A stretch of 41,395 nucleotides of DNA from Verrucomicrobiota bacterium (GTDB lineage Bacteria; Verrucomicrobiota; Verrucomicrobiia; Limisphaerales; JACRJY01). The notes under the pieces are model-generated. The model was not told the DNA's origin and made no database searches. It worked only from the letters and a program-made list of their open reading frames with translations. The position numbers and the translations under genes were made by a program. The DNA lies in assembly GCA_016235585.1 (NCBI GenBank), contig JACRJY010000059.1, forward strand, positions 1-41,395, read 5' to 3'. Shown one piece after another: positions 25,501 to 37,500 of the stretch. Numbering within the stretch: position 1 is the stretch's first letter; each line of letters opens with the position of its first letter.

Positions 25501-28500
25501 GGCCACCGGCCCCGCCGGGCTGTATGTGGGCGGTGAATTCAGCAACATCGTCAGCATCGTCGGCGGCATCACGAACACCAACACGCGCTTCAGCCTCGCG
25601 GCGGTCAACCAGACCAACGGCGAGGTCAACCCCGCCTTCGTCGCGGACGTCCGCACGAACGCCGCCCTGGCCACCAGCATCACCAACGTGCTGGCGCTGG
25701 CCTACGATCAGCCCTCGGGCAACCTCTTTGTCGGCGGCGTGTTTGGCAGCATCAGCAACGCCTCGCAGGGCCTCACCGTGCGTTTCGGCCTGGCCGCGCT
25801 GGTGCCCGACAGCGGCATCGTGAACTTGACCTTCACCAACAACCTCGGCGGCGGCGCAGTCTCGGCGATCCTCCCCAGCGGCCCCAACCTTTACGTCGCG
25901 GGCAACTTCCTCACCAGCACCAACGGCAACGGCGTCTCGGTGCGGAGCCGCATGATGAACATGGATCCGGTCATCGGCAACAGCAACCTCTGGCACTCCA
26001 CCGCCGGCCAGATGTATTCCATGGGCCTCATCGGGACGAACCTCTACATCGGCGGCCTCTTCACCCAGGTCACCAACGGCAACAGCGCCACCACCATCAC
26101 CCGCAACCGCATCGCCGAGCGCAGCACCACGCAGATCAACGGCGCGGCGACCGGCTGGGATCCGAACCTGGACGGCTCCGTGTTCACCGTGCTGACCACG
26201 CCCACCCGGCTCTACATCGGCGGCGCGTTCCGCGCGGTGGGATCAAGCCTGACCGCCCGGCCGATGGCCTCCTTCGCGGTGTTTGAGAACAACGGCGTGC
26301 CGGTCGTCACCCCGCTGCCCGGCCCCGCCAGCTACGTGGCCACCAGCCCGGCGAGCCCGGTGGACACCGGCCTGACGGTGACGGACAACAACAACATCTT
26401 CCTCGTGGGCGCGACGGTGAGCATCACCGGCGGCTACGCGGCCGGGCAGGATTTTCTGACCAACTCGCCGCAGCCGGGCATCACCGGCTCGTTCGACGCC
26501 ACCACGGGCGTCCTCACGCTCACGGGCCGCGCGCTCATCTCGGCGTATCAGGCCGCGCTCCGCTCGGTGAGCTATTACAACACCGCCGGGCTGGCGCAGA
26601 ACCTCGCCGACCGCACCCTCGCCTACACGGTGGACGACGACTTCGGCGTGCAGGGGACGGCGGTGAAAACCTTGAAGCTGCTCCTGGCCAACGAGGCGCC
26701 GACGCTGGATGCGGTTGCCAGCATCACGGTGGATGAAGACCAGCCGACCCCGCTCACTCTGACCGGCATCACCGCCGGCGGCAGCGACAGCCAGTTCCTC
26801 ACCGTGACGGCGGCCTCCAGCAACCCCGCGCTGGTGGTGCCGGTGGTTTCCTACGTCTATCCCGACACCACGGCCAGCCTGGATGTCACGCCGCTCTTGA
26901 ACGCGTTCGGCACCGCCACCATCACCGTCATCGTGCGGGACAACGGCGGCTCGGCCCTGGGCGCGGACGCGGTGACCAACTCCTTCACCGTCACGGTCAA
27001 TTCCGTGAATGACCAGCCCACGCTCACGGCGATTCCCGACCGCACCGTCACCGTGGAATACCCCACGACCGTCAACCTCCTGGCCATCAGCCCGGGCGGC
27101 GGGACGAACGAGGCCGCGCAGCTCCTCACCATCACGGCGGTTTCGAGCGACCCCGTCGTCATTCCCGATCCGACAGTCAACTACACCAATCCGGCCTCCG
27201 CCGGCACGCTGACCTTTACGCCGCAGGCGCAGACCGTCGGCAGCGCCGTCATCACCGTGACCGTGCAGGACGACGGCGGCACCTCCGGCGGCGGGGTGGA
27301 CACCCTGGTGCTGACGTTCGCCGTGACCGTGCTGGAGAACGGCCAGCCCACGCTCGACCCGATTGGCGACCTCACTTTTCTGGAGGATCCGGGCACCCAG
27401 ATTCTGGTTCTCACGAGCATTTCACCGGGCTTGAACTCGCTGGGCGAAGTGGAGACTTACCAGACGCTCACGGCCACCGTGACCTCCAGCAACCCCGGCC
27501 TGATCGCGCCGATCCTCACCTACACCAACGGCCAGGTCACCGGCACGCTGAACATCACGCCCCGGCCCAGCGCCAGCGGCGTCGCCACCATCACCGTGAC
27601 CTTCCAGGACAACGGCGGCACCGCGCCCGCCACGCTGGCGGAGGGGGCGGTGAGCGTGCCGGACTCGATCACGCGCACCTTCACCGTGACGGTTCTGGGC
27701 GGCATCAGCGATCTGCCCTTGACCGGCTTCCCGATGTTCAACGGCCAGATCAACGCGCTGGCGGAGGCCAACGGCATCATGTATCTGGGCGGCAACTTCA
27801 CCGAGACGGCGCAGGGTTCCAACGTCACCGGGCGCGCCTTCTGGCTCAACGCCACGAATGGCGCCCGCCTGGCCGGCGGACCGGTGTTTGACCGCAACGT
27901 GAACATCATCATCCCGGACGGCGCGGGCGGCTGGTATGTGGGCGGTGAATTCTTCAACGCCGACAACCGGGCCTTCACCCGGCTGGCGAAAATCCTCCCC
28001 GACCGCACGATCGATCCGGCCTTCTCGGCGAACTTCGACGCGGCGGTCACCAACCTGTTTTTGAGCGAGACCAACCTCTTCGTGGTGGGCGGCTTTACGC
28101 GCATCACGAACGTCAACGCCGCCGGCATTTCGGTGCTGACCAACAGCCGCTTCCGTTTCGCCGTGCTGGACACCGTGACGGGCGAGCCGCGCCGCATCGG
28201 CGGCACGAACGGCGAGCCGGCCTTCAACCTGCTTACCGAGTCCGTGGTGGTCGGCGGCGGCGTCGCCTACGTCGGCGGCGACTTCACCTTTGTCACCAAT
28301 ATGCTGGTGGCGCCGGGGCGGGTGGCGGCCGGGGCGCCGAGCGTTGCGACTTACACGAACCGCTTCATCAACAACCGCACGCGCTTCGCCGCGATTGACC
28401 TGGCGACGGGCTTGCTGAAGAGCCTCGGCGGCACGAACGGCGAACCGTCGTTCGACAACCAGATCCGCACGCTGCTCCTCGATGGCAGCCGCCTTTACGT

Positions 28501-31500
28501 CGGCGGTGACTTCACCTCGGTCACCAACTTCCTCTGGACGAACGTTCTCAATGCGGGCACCCGGGTGGCCACCAACTCCCGCTTCCGCCTCGCGGCGGTG
28601 GATGTCAACACCGGCGGGCTGATCTCGCTGGGCGGCGAGACGAACGGCGAGCCGAGCGTGGACGCCGCCGTGTGGGACTTCAAGTTGAGCGGCCCCGGCA
28701 ACACGAACCTCTTCGTCTCCGGCGCCTTCGTCCGTGTCACCAACTCGATCTGGACGGCGAGCGTCGTCGGCTCCGGCGCGCCGGGCGGCAATTACACGAA
28801 CATTGCGACCAACGCGCGCGTCCGCATCGCCGCACTGGACGCGGCGACCGCCCTGGTCAACCCGGGCTGGAGTCCGGCGTTTGACAACGTGATCCGCGCG
28901 ACCGTCGTGGAGGGGACGAACCTGTATGTGGTCGGCTCGTTCAACACCGTCACCAACGCGCTCAACGACACCAACGTCGCGAACATCTTCACCCGCCGGC
29001 GTGTGGTGAAGATCAGTTCCGATGTTGACCTGCCGGGCGCGGTGGATGCGGGCTGGCGCGCGGACGTGGGCGACACGGCCCTCACCCTCGCCTCCGACAA
29101 CAGCGGCGCGCTCGCCATCGGCGGCGCGTTCAACTACATCAACCCCATCCTCCGCAACCGCCTTGCGGCGATGAACCTGGCCACCAAGGAAATTCTCCCT
29201 TGGGATCCGAACATGAACAACAACGTCTACGCCCTGGCCATCGGCAGCCGCGGCGGGTCGAACGTGCTCTATGCGGGCGGCGTCTTCACCGCCGCCAACA
29301 ACACGAACACGCCGAAGTTCCGCCTCGCGGCGCTCAACACCAACGCCTACGAGCTGAACACCAACAAGCTCGTCGTCGCCGGTTTCCGGAACGGCGCGGA
29401 CAACGGCGTCCGCGCGCTGGCCATTGGCCCCGCCGGGCTGTATGTCGGCGGCGAGTTCACGGCCATCACCAATGGCGACGGCGGCACCATCTTGCGGCGC
29501 GGCTTCGCGGCGGTGAACCCCTCGAACGGCACGGTCAACCCGGCCTTCGTGGCGAACACCTTCTCGGCGGTGACGACGAACGTGCTGGCGATCAACTACG
29601 ACGGCACGAGCCTGTTCATCGGCGGTGCGTTCACGAGCGTGAGCAATGTCGCGCAGGGCAACGTGCTCCGCTCCCGCCTGGCGAGCCTCGATCCCGTGAA
29701 CGGCGGCGTGAGCACGAACTTCGGCAGCTTCAACATCCAGAACACGAACACGGGCGTCATCACCTCCGTGAGCACGAACGACCTGAATGGCGCGATTGCC
29801 GCGGTGAACGTGCTGCTCCGCGTGGACACCAATCTCTATGTCGGTGGCGAATTCACCAACATGGTCAACACCGTGTTCACCTTCACCAACGGCATTCCGG
29901 GCGTGCCGGATTCCACCAACTTCGTCACCAACGCGCTGGTGCGCCGCGCCATCGCCCTTGATCCGCTCACCGGCGCGACGAACGACTGGGCGCCCCGGCC
30001 CGGCTCGCAGGTCTTCGCGCTCGCCTACAGCGGCACGAATGTCTATCTGGGCGGCACCTTCACCGCCGTCACCAACGGCAACACCGCCACGACGATCACC
30101 CGCCAGCGTCTCGCCGAGTCCTCGGCCACGCAGTCCGGCGGCAACTTCACCGGCTGGGATCCGGCGCTGGACAACTCGGCGCTGGCCTTCCTGCAGACGC
30201 CCGGACGGCTCTACGTCGCCGGCCTTTTCAACGCCAGCGGCAACGCGGGCGGCAACCTGATCAACGCCCGGCCGCTTGGCCGCTTTGCGGCGTTTGAGAA
30301 CAACTCCCTGCCGTCCCTCCTCCTCTCGCCGGGGCCGGCCAGCTACACGGCCACGGACGGCCCGCGCCCGCTCGATCCGCTGCTGCGCGTGACGGACGCC
30401 AACAACGCCTTCCTCGTCAGCGCGACGGTCACGATCTCCGTCAACTACAACAACACGCAGGATTTTCTCACCTTCACTCCGCAGGGCGGTGTCACCGGCG
30501 CATTTGACCCGGCCACCGGCGTCCTGTCCCTCACCAACCGCGCGACCATCGCGGATTACCAGGCGGTGCTGCGCTCCGTCAGCTACACCAACTCGGCGGG
30601 GCTGGCCCTGGATGTGACAGCGCGCGGCGTGACCTTCCAGGTGCATGACGACTATGGCATCCCGGTGTCGGACACCAAGTATTTGAACCTCTTCCTGAAC
30701 AACGACGCGCCCACGATGGACGCGCTCGCGAACGTGACCATCAACGAGGATCAGGCGGCCAGCGTGCCGGTCACCGGCATCACGGCCGGCGGCGGCGCGG
30801 ATCAGACGCTGTTCCTGACGGCCACGTCCAGTGACCCGTCCATCATCACGCCGCTGACGAGCTACAACACCGGGGCCAGTTCCGGCAGCGTCAGCATCAC
30901 CCCGGTCTTGAACGCCTTCGGCACCGTGACCATCACCGTCGTAGTGCGGGACAACGCCGGCACGGTCAACGGCGGCGTGGATGCCGTGACCAACACGTTC
31001 ACCGTCACCGTCCTCCAGCTCAACGACCCGCCGACGGTGGATGTGCCGGAGAGCTTCACCCGCTCGGTCAACTACGGCCCGCTGGCCGTCACTCTCACCG
31101 GCATCACCCCCGGCGGCGGCCCCGACGAGGCCAGCCAGAGCGTGACCAGCCTGACAGCGGTCTCCACGCCCGGCTCCGCCTTCGTGTTCGGAACCGATGT
31201 GCTGCCGAATCCGGTCGTGACCTACACCCCCGGCCAGTCCACCGCGCGGCTGGACTTCACGCCGGTGGCGGACACCACGGGCTACGCCGAGATTGTCGTG
31301 ACCCTGCAGGACAACGGCGGCACGGCCAATGGCGGCTCGGACACGGTCGTCAAGACGTTCGGAGTGACCATTCTGGCCAACACGCCGCCGACGCTCAACA
31401 ACCTCGGCAACATCCTCGTGAACACCAGCCCCGGCACGGTGGACATCGAACTGGGCGGCATCACCTCCGGCAACGAGGTGGAAAACCTGGCCTTCACGCT

Positions 31501-34500
31501 CACGTCGAGCGACACGGGCCTCATCCCGAACCCGGTGGTGAGCTATGTCCAGGGCGAGACGACCGCCCTGCTGTCCATCACCCCGGTGCTGACGGCCATC
31601 GGCAGCGCCAACATCACGGTGACGCTGCAGGACGACGGCGGCACATTTGGCGGCGGCGCGAACTCGGTCACGAAGACGTTCAACGTCTCCCTGGCGACCA
31701 ACGCCCCGCCCCAGGTGACCCTGGTCAATCCCCAGACGGACTTCACGATTCTGGAGGACGGCCCGCTGTTGATTTCGCTGGAGAACATCGCGCGCGGTGA
31801 CAACCTCGAAAACGGCTTCTCGGAAGTCGGCCAGATCATGTCCGTGACCGCCACGTGCGTCCCGGCGTATCTCATCGCCCCGGTCGTCACCTACACCCAT
31901 CCGAACAACACCGCGAGCGTCAACCTCCAGCCGCGCCCGAACGCCAGCGGCGTCGGCACCGTCACCATCACCGTGAGCGACAACGGCGGCACCGCCGGCG
32001 GCGGCGTGGATCGCGTCGTGCAGACCATCCGTGTGACCGTGCTCGGCGGCGGCATCACGGACAACCCGAGCAAGGCGTTCCCCGTGGCCAACGGCACGGT
32101 CTTCGCGCTCGCCGAGACGAACAACGTCCTCTACCTCGGCGGCACCTTCACCGAACTGGGCGTCAATTCGGGCCGCGCGGCCATCGTGGACTCCACGAGC
32201 GGCGCGTCACTGCCGTTCCCCTATGTGGATCGCAGCTCCGTGGTGGTCATCCCCGACGGCACGGGCGGCTGGTATCTCGGCGGCGCGCACATCGTGGCGG
32301 GCGGCCAGAACAAGCCGCGCCTCGCGCACGTGCTGGCGGACGGCACCGTGGATCCGAACTTCAACGCGCACTTCGACAACACCCTCCGCGCGCTGCTGCT
32401 CGACGCCGTGAACAACATCCTGTATGTCGGCGGCGACTTCATCCGCGTGACGAACGCGGTGAATGACATTCCGTTCGCGACCAACAGCCGCGTGCGCTTC
32501 GCCGCGCTCAATCCCACGACCGGCGTCCCGCTCACATTCAGCGCGGCCAACGGCGAGCCTTCGTTCGATGCCGCGATTCAGTCGTTTGCCCTCACCGGCA
32601 CGACCCTGTATGTGGGCGGCGATTTCGTGCGCGTCACCAACTCCGTCTGGGTTCCCGGCGTGGTCGGCGCGGGGCTGCCGGGGGGCACCAACTACCAGAA
32701 CACCGCCACGAACAGCCGCGTGCGCCTCGCCGCGCTGGACACCGCCACGGCGCTGCCGACGGCGTTCTCGGCGAACGTGGACGCGATTGTGCGCGCGGTG
32801 CTGCTCGATGGCAGCGGCGGCCTGTATGTCGGCGGCGATTTCGTGGCGGTGACCAACGCCGGGATCGCGACGAATCTCGCCCGCCGCGTGGCGCTGCTCG
32901 ACGCGGCCAGCGGCGCGTTCAACCCCAACTTCACCGCCTATCTCGACGCGCGCATCCGCCAGATGGCGCTCACGGGCGGCACGAATCTGTTCATTGCCGG
33001 TGATTTCGTCCGCATCACCAACGTGGTGGGCGGCACGGCGGTCGCCACCAACAGCCGCCTGCGCGTCGCCGCGCTCGACGCGGCCACGGGCGTGCCGAAC
33101 CCCGTGTGGAAGCCCAGCCTCGACAACGTCGCCGCCGGCCTGGCGATTGACGGAACCGGCCTCTATCTCGGCGGCACGTTCCTCAACGTGACGAACAACG
33201 TGCTCGACACCAACGCCACCGTGACGGCCCGCCGCCGCGCGGTGAAGTTGAGCACGGATGTGACCGCGACCGCCGTGGTGGATCCGGCCTACGACCCGGC
33301 GGCCTCGGCGCAGGTCACGTCGGTGGCGGTGCAGGGGAGCCAGGTGTTCCTCGCGGGCGACTTCAACTTCATCCACGGCGCCGTCCGCAACCGCCTCGCG
33401 GCGATCAGCACCGCGACCGGCGCGGTGCTGCCGTGGAATCCGAACCTGAACAGCACGGTCTTTGCGCTGCTCGTGGCGGACAACGGCGGCGGGGCAAACG
33501 TGGTCTATGCCGGCGGCTCCTTCACCTCGGCGGGCGGCCTCACGCGCAACCGCCTCGCGGCCTTCACCACGAACGTGAACGACGCGACCACGAACGTGCT
33601 GATCACCGGCTTCTCGAACTCGTTCAACAGCACCGTGCGCGCGCTGGCGGTGGGCGACGCGGGCCTGTATGTGGGCGGTGAATTCACCAACGTGCTCGAC
33701 AGCGCCGCCGTGAACAACCGGCGCCTCGGCCTCGCGGCGGTGAACCCGGCCAGCGGCGCGATCAACGCCAACTTCGTGGCGGACGCCATCAGCGACGGCT
33801 CCGGCACGAACGTGCTGGCGCTGGCCTACAACGGCACGAACCTCTACGTGGGCGGCGCGTTCACGAACTTGAGCGGGTTCACCCGCATATCCCTCGGGGC
33901 GATCAACCCGGTCAACGGCCAGCCGAACTTCAACTTCACCAACGACTGCAACGGGCCGGTGCTGATGCTCCGGGCGTTTGATTCGAACCTGGTGGTGGGC
34001 GGCAACTTCACGCTCAACACCAACTCGCTGGCCACCACCAACGGGGTGGCGCGCGCGCGCTATGCGGTCGTGGATGCCGATGTCGGCACCAACTACGCCT
34101 TCAACCCCGGCGCGCAGGCGCGCGTGTTCACGACGGAAAGCATCGGCACGAACCTGTATCTGGGCGGCGTCTTCACCTCCGTCACCAACAGCGGCACCGC
34201 CATTGGCACCGGGCGCAACCGCCTCGCCGAGATGAGCCTGACCACCGGCGCGGTCACGCCGTGGAATCCGAACTCGGACGGCGAGGTCTATTCGATGGTC
34301 GCGCGCGGCAACCGCCTCTATGTCGGCGGCGCATTCGCGGTCTTCTCCAGCACGGCGCAGGGGATGCTGAGGCAGGGCTTCGCGGTGTTCGAGAGCAACA
34401 GCCTGCCGGTGCTCATCACCACGCTGGGCTCCATGACCTACTCGACCTTCGATCCGCCCAAGGCGCTCGATCCGGGCCTGCTCCTGCGCGACTACAACAC

Positions 34501-37500
34501 TGAATACATCACCAACGCCACGGTGCAGATCACCGGCGGCTACCTGCCCGGCGAGGACGTGCTCGCGCTGGCGACGAACAGCCTCGGCATCAACGCCGCG
34601 TATGATTCCGCCACTGGCACGCTGTCGTTGAGCGGCTTCAGTTCGGTCGAAAACTACCAGGCCGCGCTCCGCAGCGTCACCTATGAGAACCCGGCGGGCT
34701 TTGACATGAATTTCGCCCCGCGCACCGTCACCTTCACCGTGGGCGACAACCTCGCCCTGCCGGTGAGCGCCACGCGCGGCATCCAGATGATCTTCTCGCC
34801 CGTCGCGCCGACAATCAACCCGGTTTCCGACGTCGTCATCAACGAGGACGAGCCGTTCGCCGTGAGCTTGAGCGGCATCACGGCGGGCGGCTCCGAGGAT
34901 CAGGTCATCACGATCACCGTGGATTCCAGCGCGCCGGGCGTGGTCTCCCCGGTGCTCACCTACACCAGCCCGAACACCACCGGCAGCCTGAACATCACCT
35001 CGGTGCCGCACGCCAACGGCACCGCCACCATCACCATCACCGTGCAGGACAGCGGCGGCACCGCCAACGGCGGCCAGGACACCGTGGTCGAGACGTTTGA
35101 AGTCGTCGTCAACGCGGTCAACGACGCGCCGACGCTCAACGCACTGGCCAGCCTCACCATCAACGCCAACGTCGGCCCGCAGAATGTCAGCCTGTCCGGC
35201 ATCTTCGTCGGCGGCGGCGCGGACGAATCCGGGCAGACACTCGTGATTGCGGCGGCCTCCACGGACTCGCTGCTCATTCCGAACCCGGTCGTGACCTACA
35301 ACAACCCGGACGCCACCGGCACGCTGACCTTCACGCCCAACCTTGACGCCACCGGCGTGGCCACGCTCTCCGTCGTCGTGACCGACAGCGGCAATGTGGA
35401 CTTTGGCGGCATCAACGCGGTCACCAACACGTTCTCGGTGACGATCCTCCCGAACGCGCCGCCGACCCTTGATCCGCTGTTCGACATCCTCACCAACACG
35501 GCGGTGACCAACATCACCGTGCCGCTCGCCAACATCACCGCCGGCGCCGGCGGCGGGAACCAGACGCTCACCCTGACGCCGTCCTCCAGCAATCCGGATT
35601 TGATCCCGGTGCCGACGGTCATCTACACCAACGGCAACACCACGGGCCAGCTTGTGCTGGCACCCGTGCCCAGCGCGGTCGGCACGGCGACGATCACGCT
35701 CGTCCTCCAGGACACCGGCGGCACCACGGCGGGCGGCGTGGACACCACGACGAGCACATTCGTCGTCACCGTCACCACGAACGCGCGCCCGACGTTCACG
35801 GCCAATTTTGTGAACCTGACGCTGAACGAGGATCCCGGCACGATCACTTTCCCGCTGGCCAACATCACGCGCGGCACGAACGCGCAGCTGGGCTTCCCCG
35901 AGGGCAGCCAGATCATCACCGTGGCCGCCACGTCGAGCAACCCGCAGTTGATCACCCCGGTCGTCACCTACACGACGAACGGCAACACGACCGGCACGCT
36001 CAACGTCACGCCGCGCGCCAACGCCAGCGGCACGGCCACCATCACCGTCACCGTGAGCGACAACGGCGGCACGGTGGACGGCGGCGTGGACGCGCTCACG
36101 CGCACCTTCACCGTCACCGTCCTGCCGAACGGCTTGAGCGACTTTGCCCGGAACGAGTTCCTGGTGAACAACGGCCAGATCAACGCCATCGTGGAGACCA
36201 ACGGCGTCCTCTACCTCGGCGGCACCTTCACCGAGTTCGGCACGAACATCGGCAAGGGCTTCACGGTGGACGGCGTCACGGGCGTTTCCACCGGGCGCGG
36301 CCCGGTGTTCCCCGTGGACGTGAACGCGGCGGTGCCGGACGGCAGCGGCGGCTGGTATGTGGGCGGCAACTTCCCGAACGTGGACAACCGCCCGCACGTG
36401 CGCCTCGTGCATCTGCTGGCGAACCGCACGATTGACCCGAACTTCAGCGCGAACCTCGACGCGGCGGCCAACGCGCTGCTGCTCGATGGAACCAACCTCT
36501 ACGTGGGCGGCGCGTTCATCCGCATCACCAACCTCGTCAACGGCGTGCCGGTGGCGACGAACAGCCGCCTGCGCTTCGCCGTGCTGGACGCGGCGACGGG
36601 CACCCCGGTGGCCCTGCCGTCGAACCCGGCGTTCGACAACTCCTTGAGTTCGCTGGCGAAATCCGGCGGCACTCTCTATGTGGGCGGCACGTTCACGAAC
36701 ATCACGAACATCGTGGTCGGCGTGAGCACGAACCAGAACCTGCGCTACCGCGTGGCGGCGATTAACCTCGCGGACGGCACCCCCACCGCCTTTCAGGCGG
36801 ACATGGACGTGGCCACGGGACGCGCGCTGGCGGTCAGCCCGGACGGCAGCCGGCTGTATATGGGCGGCGACTTCAGCTTCATCACCAACGCGGGCACGGC
36901 GTATCCGCTCTTCAACCTCGCGGCGGTGGATGCCGTGAGCGGTGCGCCCATCGGCGGATTCCAGGCCGACTTGTCCGCGCGCGTGCGCGCCCTCATCGCG
37001 ACGGACACTCACGTCATCGTGGGCGGCGACTTCGTCCGCATCACCAACGCCGGGCCGGCGGAAATCCCCGTGGGCCGGCTCGTGGCGGTGGACGCCATCT
37101 CCGGCGCCCTGAACAGCACGTGGTTCCCGACGTTGAACAACGTCGTGCTGGCGTTGAGCATGAGCGGGTCAAACCTGTATGTCGGCGGCACCTTCACCAG
37201 TGTCACCAACCAGTTTGGCGTCACCGGGGTGACGCGCAACCGTGCGCTGGCCTTGAGCACCAATCTGGGATCGTCCGCGCAACTGCGGACGTTCAACCCC
37301 GAACTCGGCAATCAGGTCAGCACCGTTGCCGGCGACGGGACGAATTTGTTCCTCGGCGGCACCTTCAACTACGCGAAGCCCGTGATCCGCAACCGCCTCG
37401 CGGCGGTGAACCCGGCCACCGGCCAGTTGCTGCCGTGGAATCCGAATGCGAACAACACCGTCTTCTCGCTGGCGGCGGCGAGCGTGGGCGGCTCGAACGT

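Noticed and set aside
32207..37012. A 1,601-codon open frame on the minus strand, and others of 798-1,492 codons, antisense to the giant gene
   Set aside because: They mirror the giant gene's repeats, are extremely rich in Arg, Ala, Gly and Val, show no domain, and exist because the sense codon usage avoids antisense stop codons. The plus-strand frame has a signal peptide, domains and a terminator.
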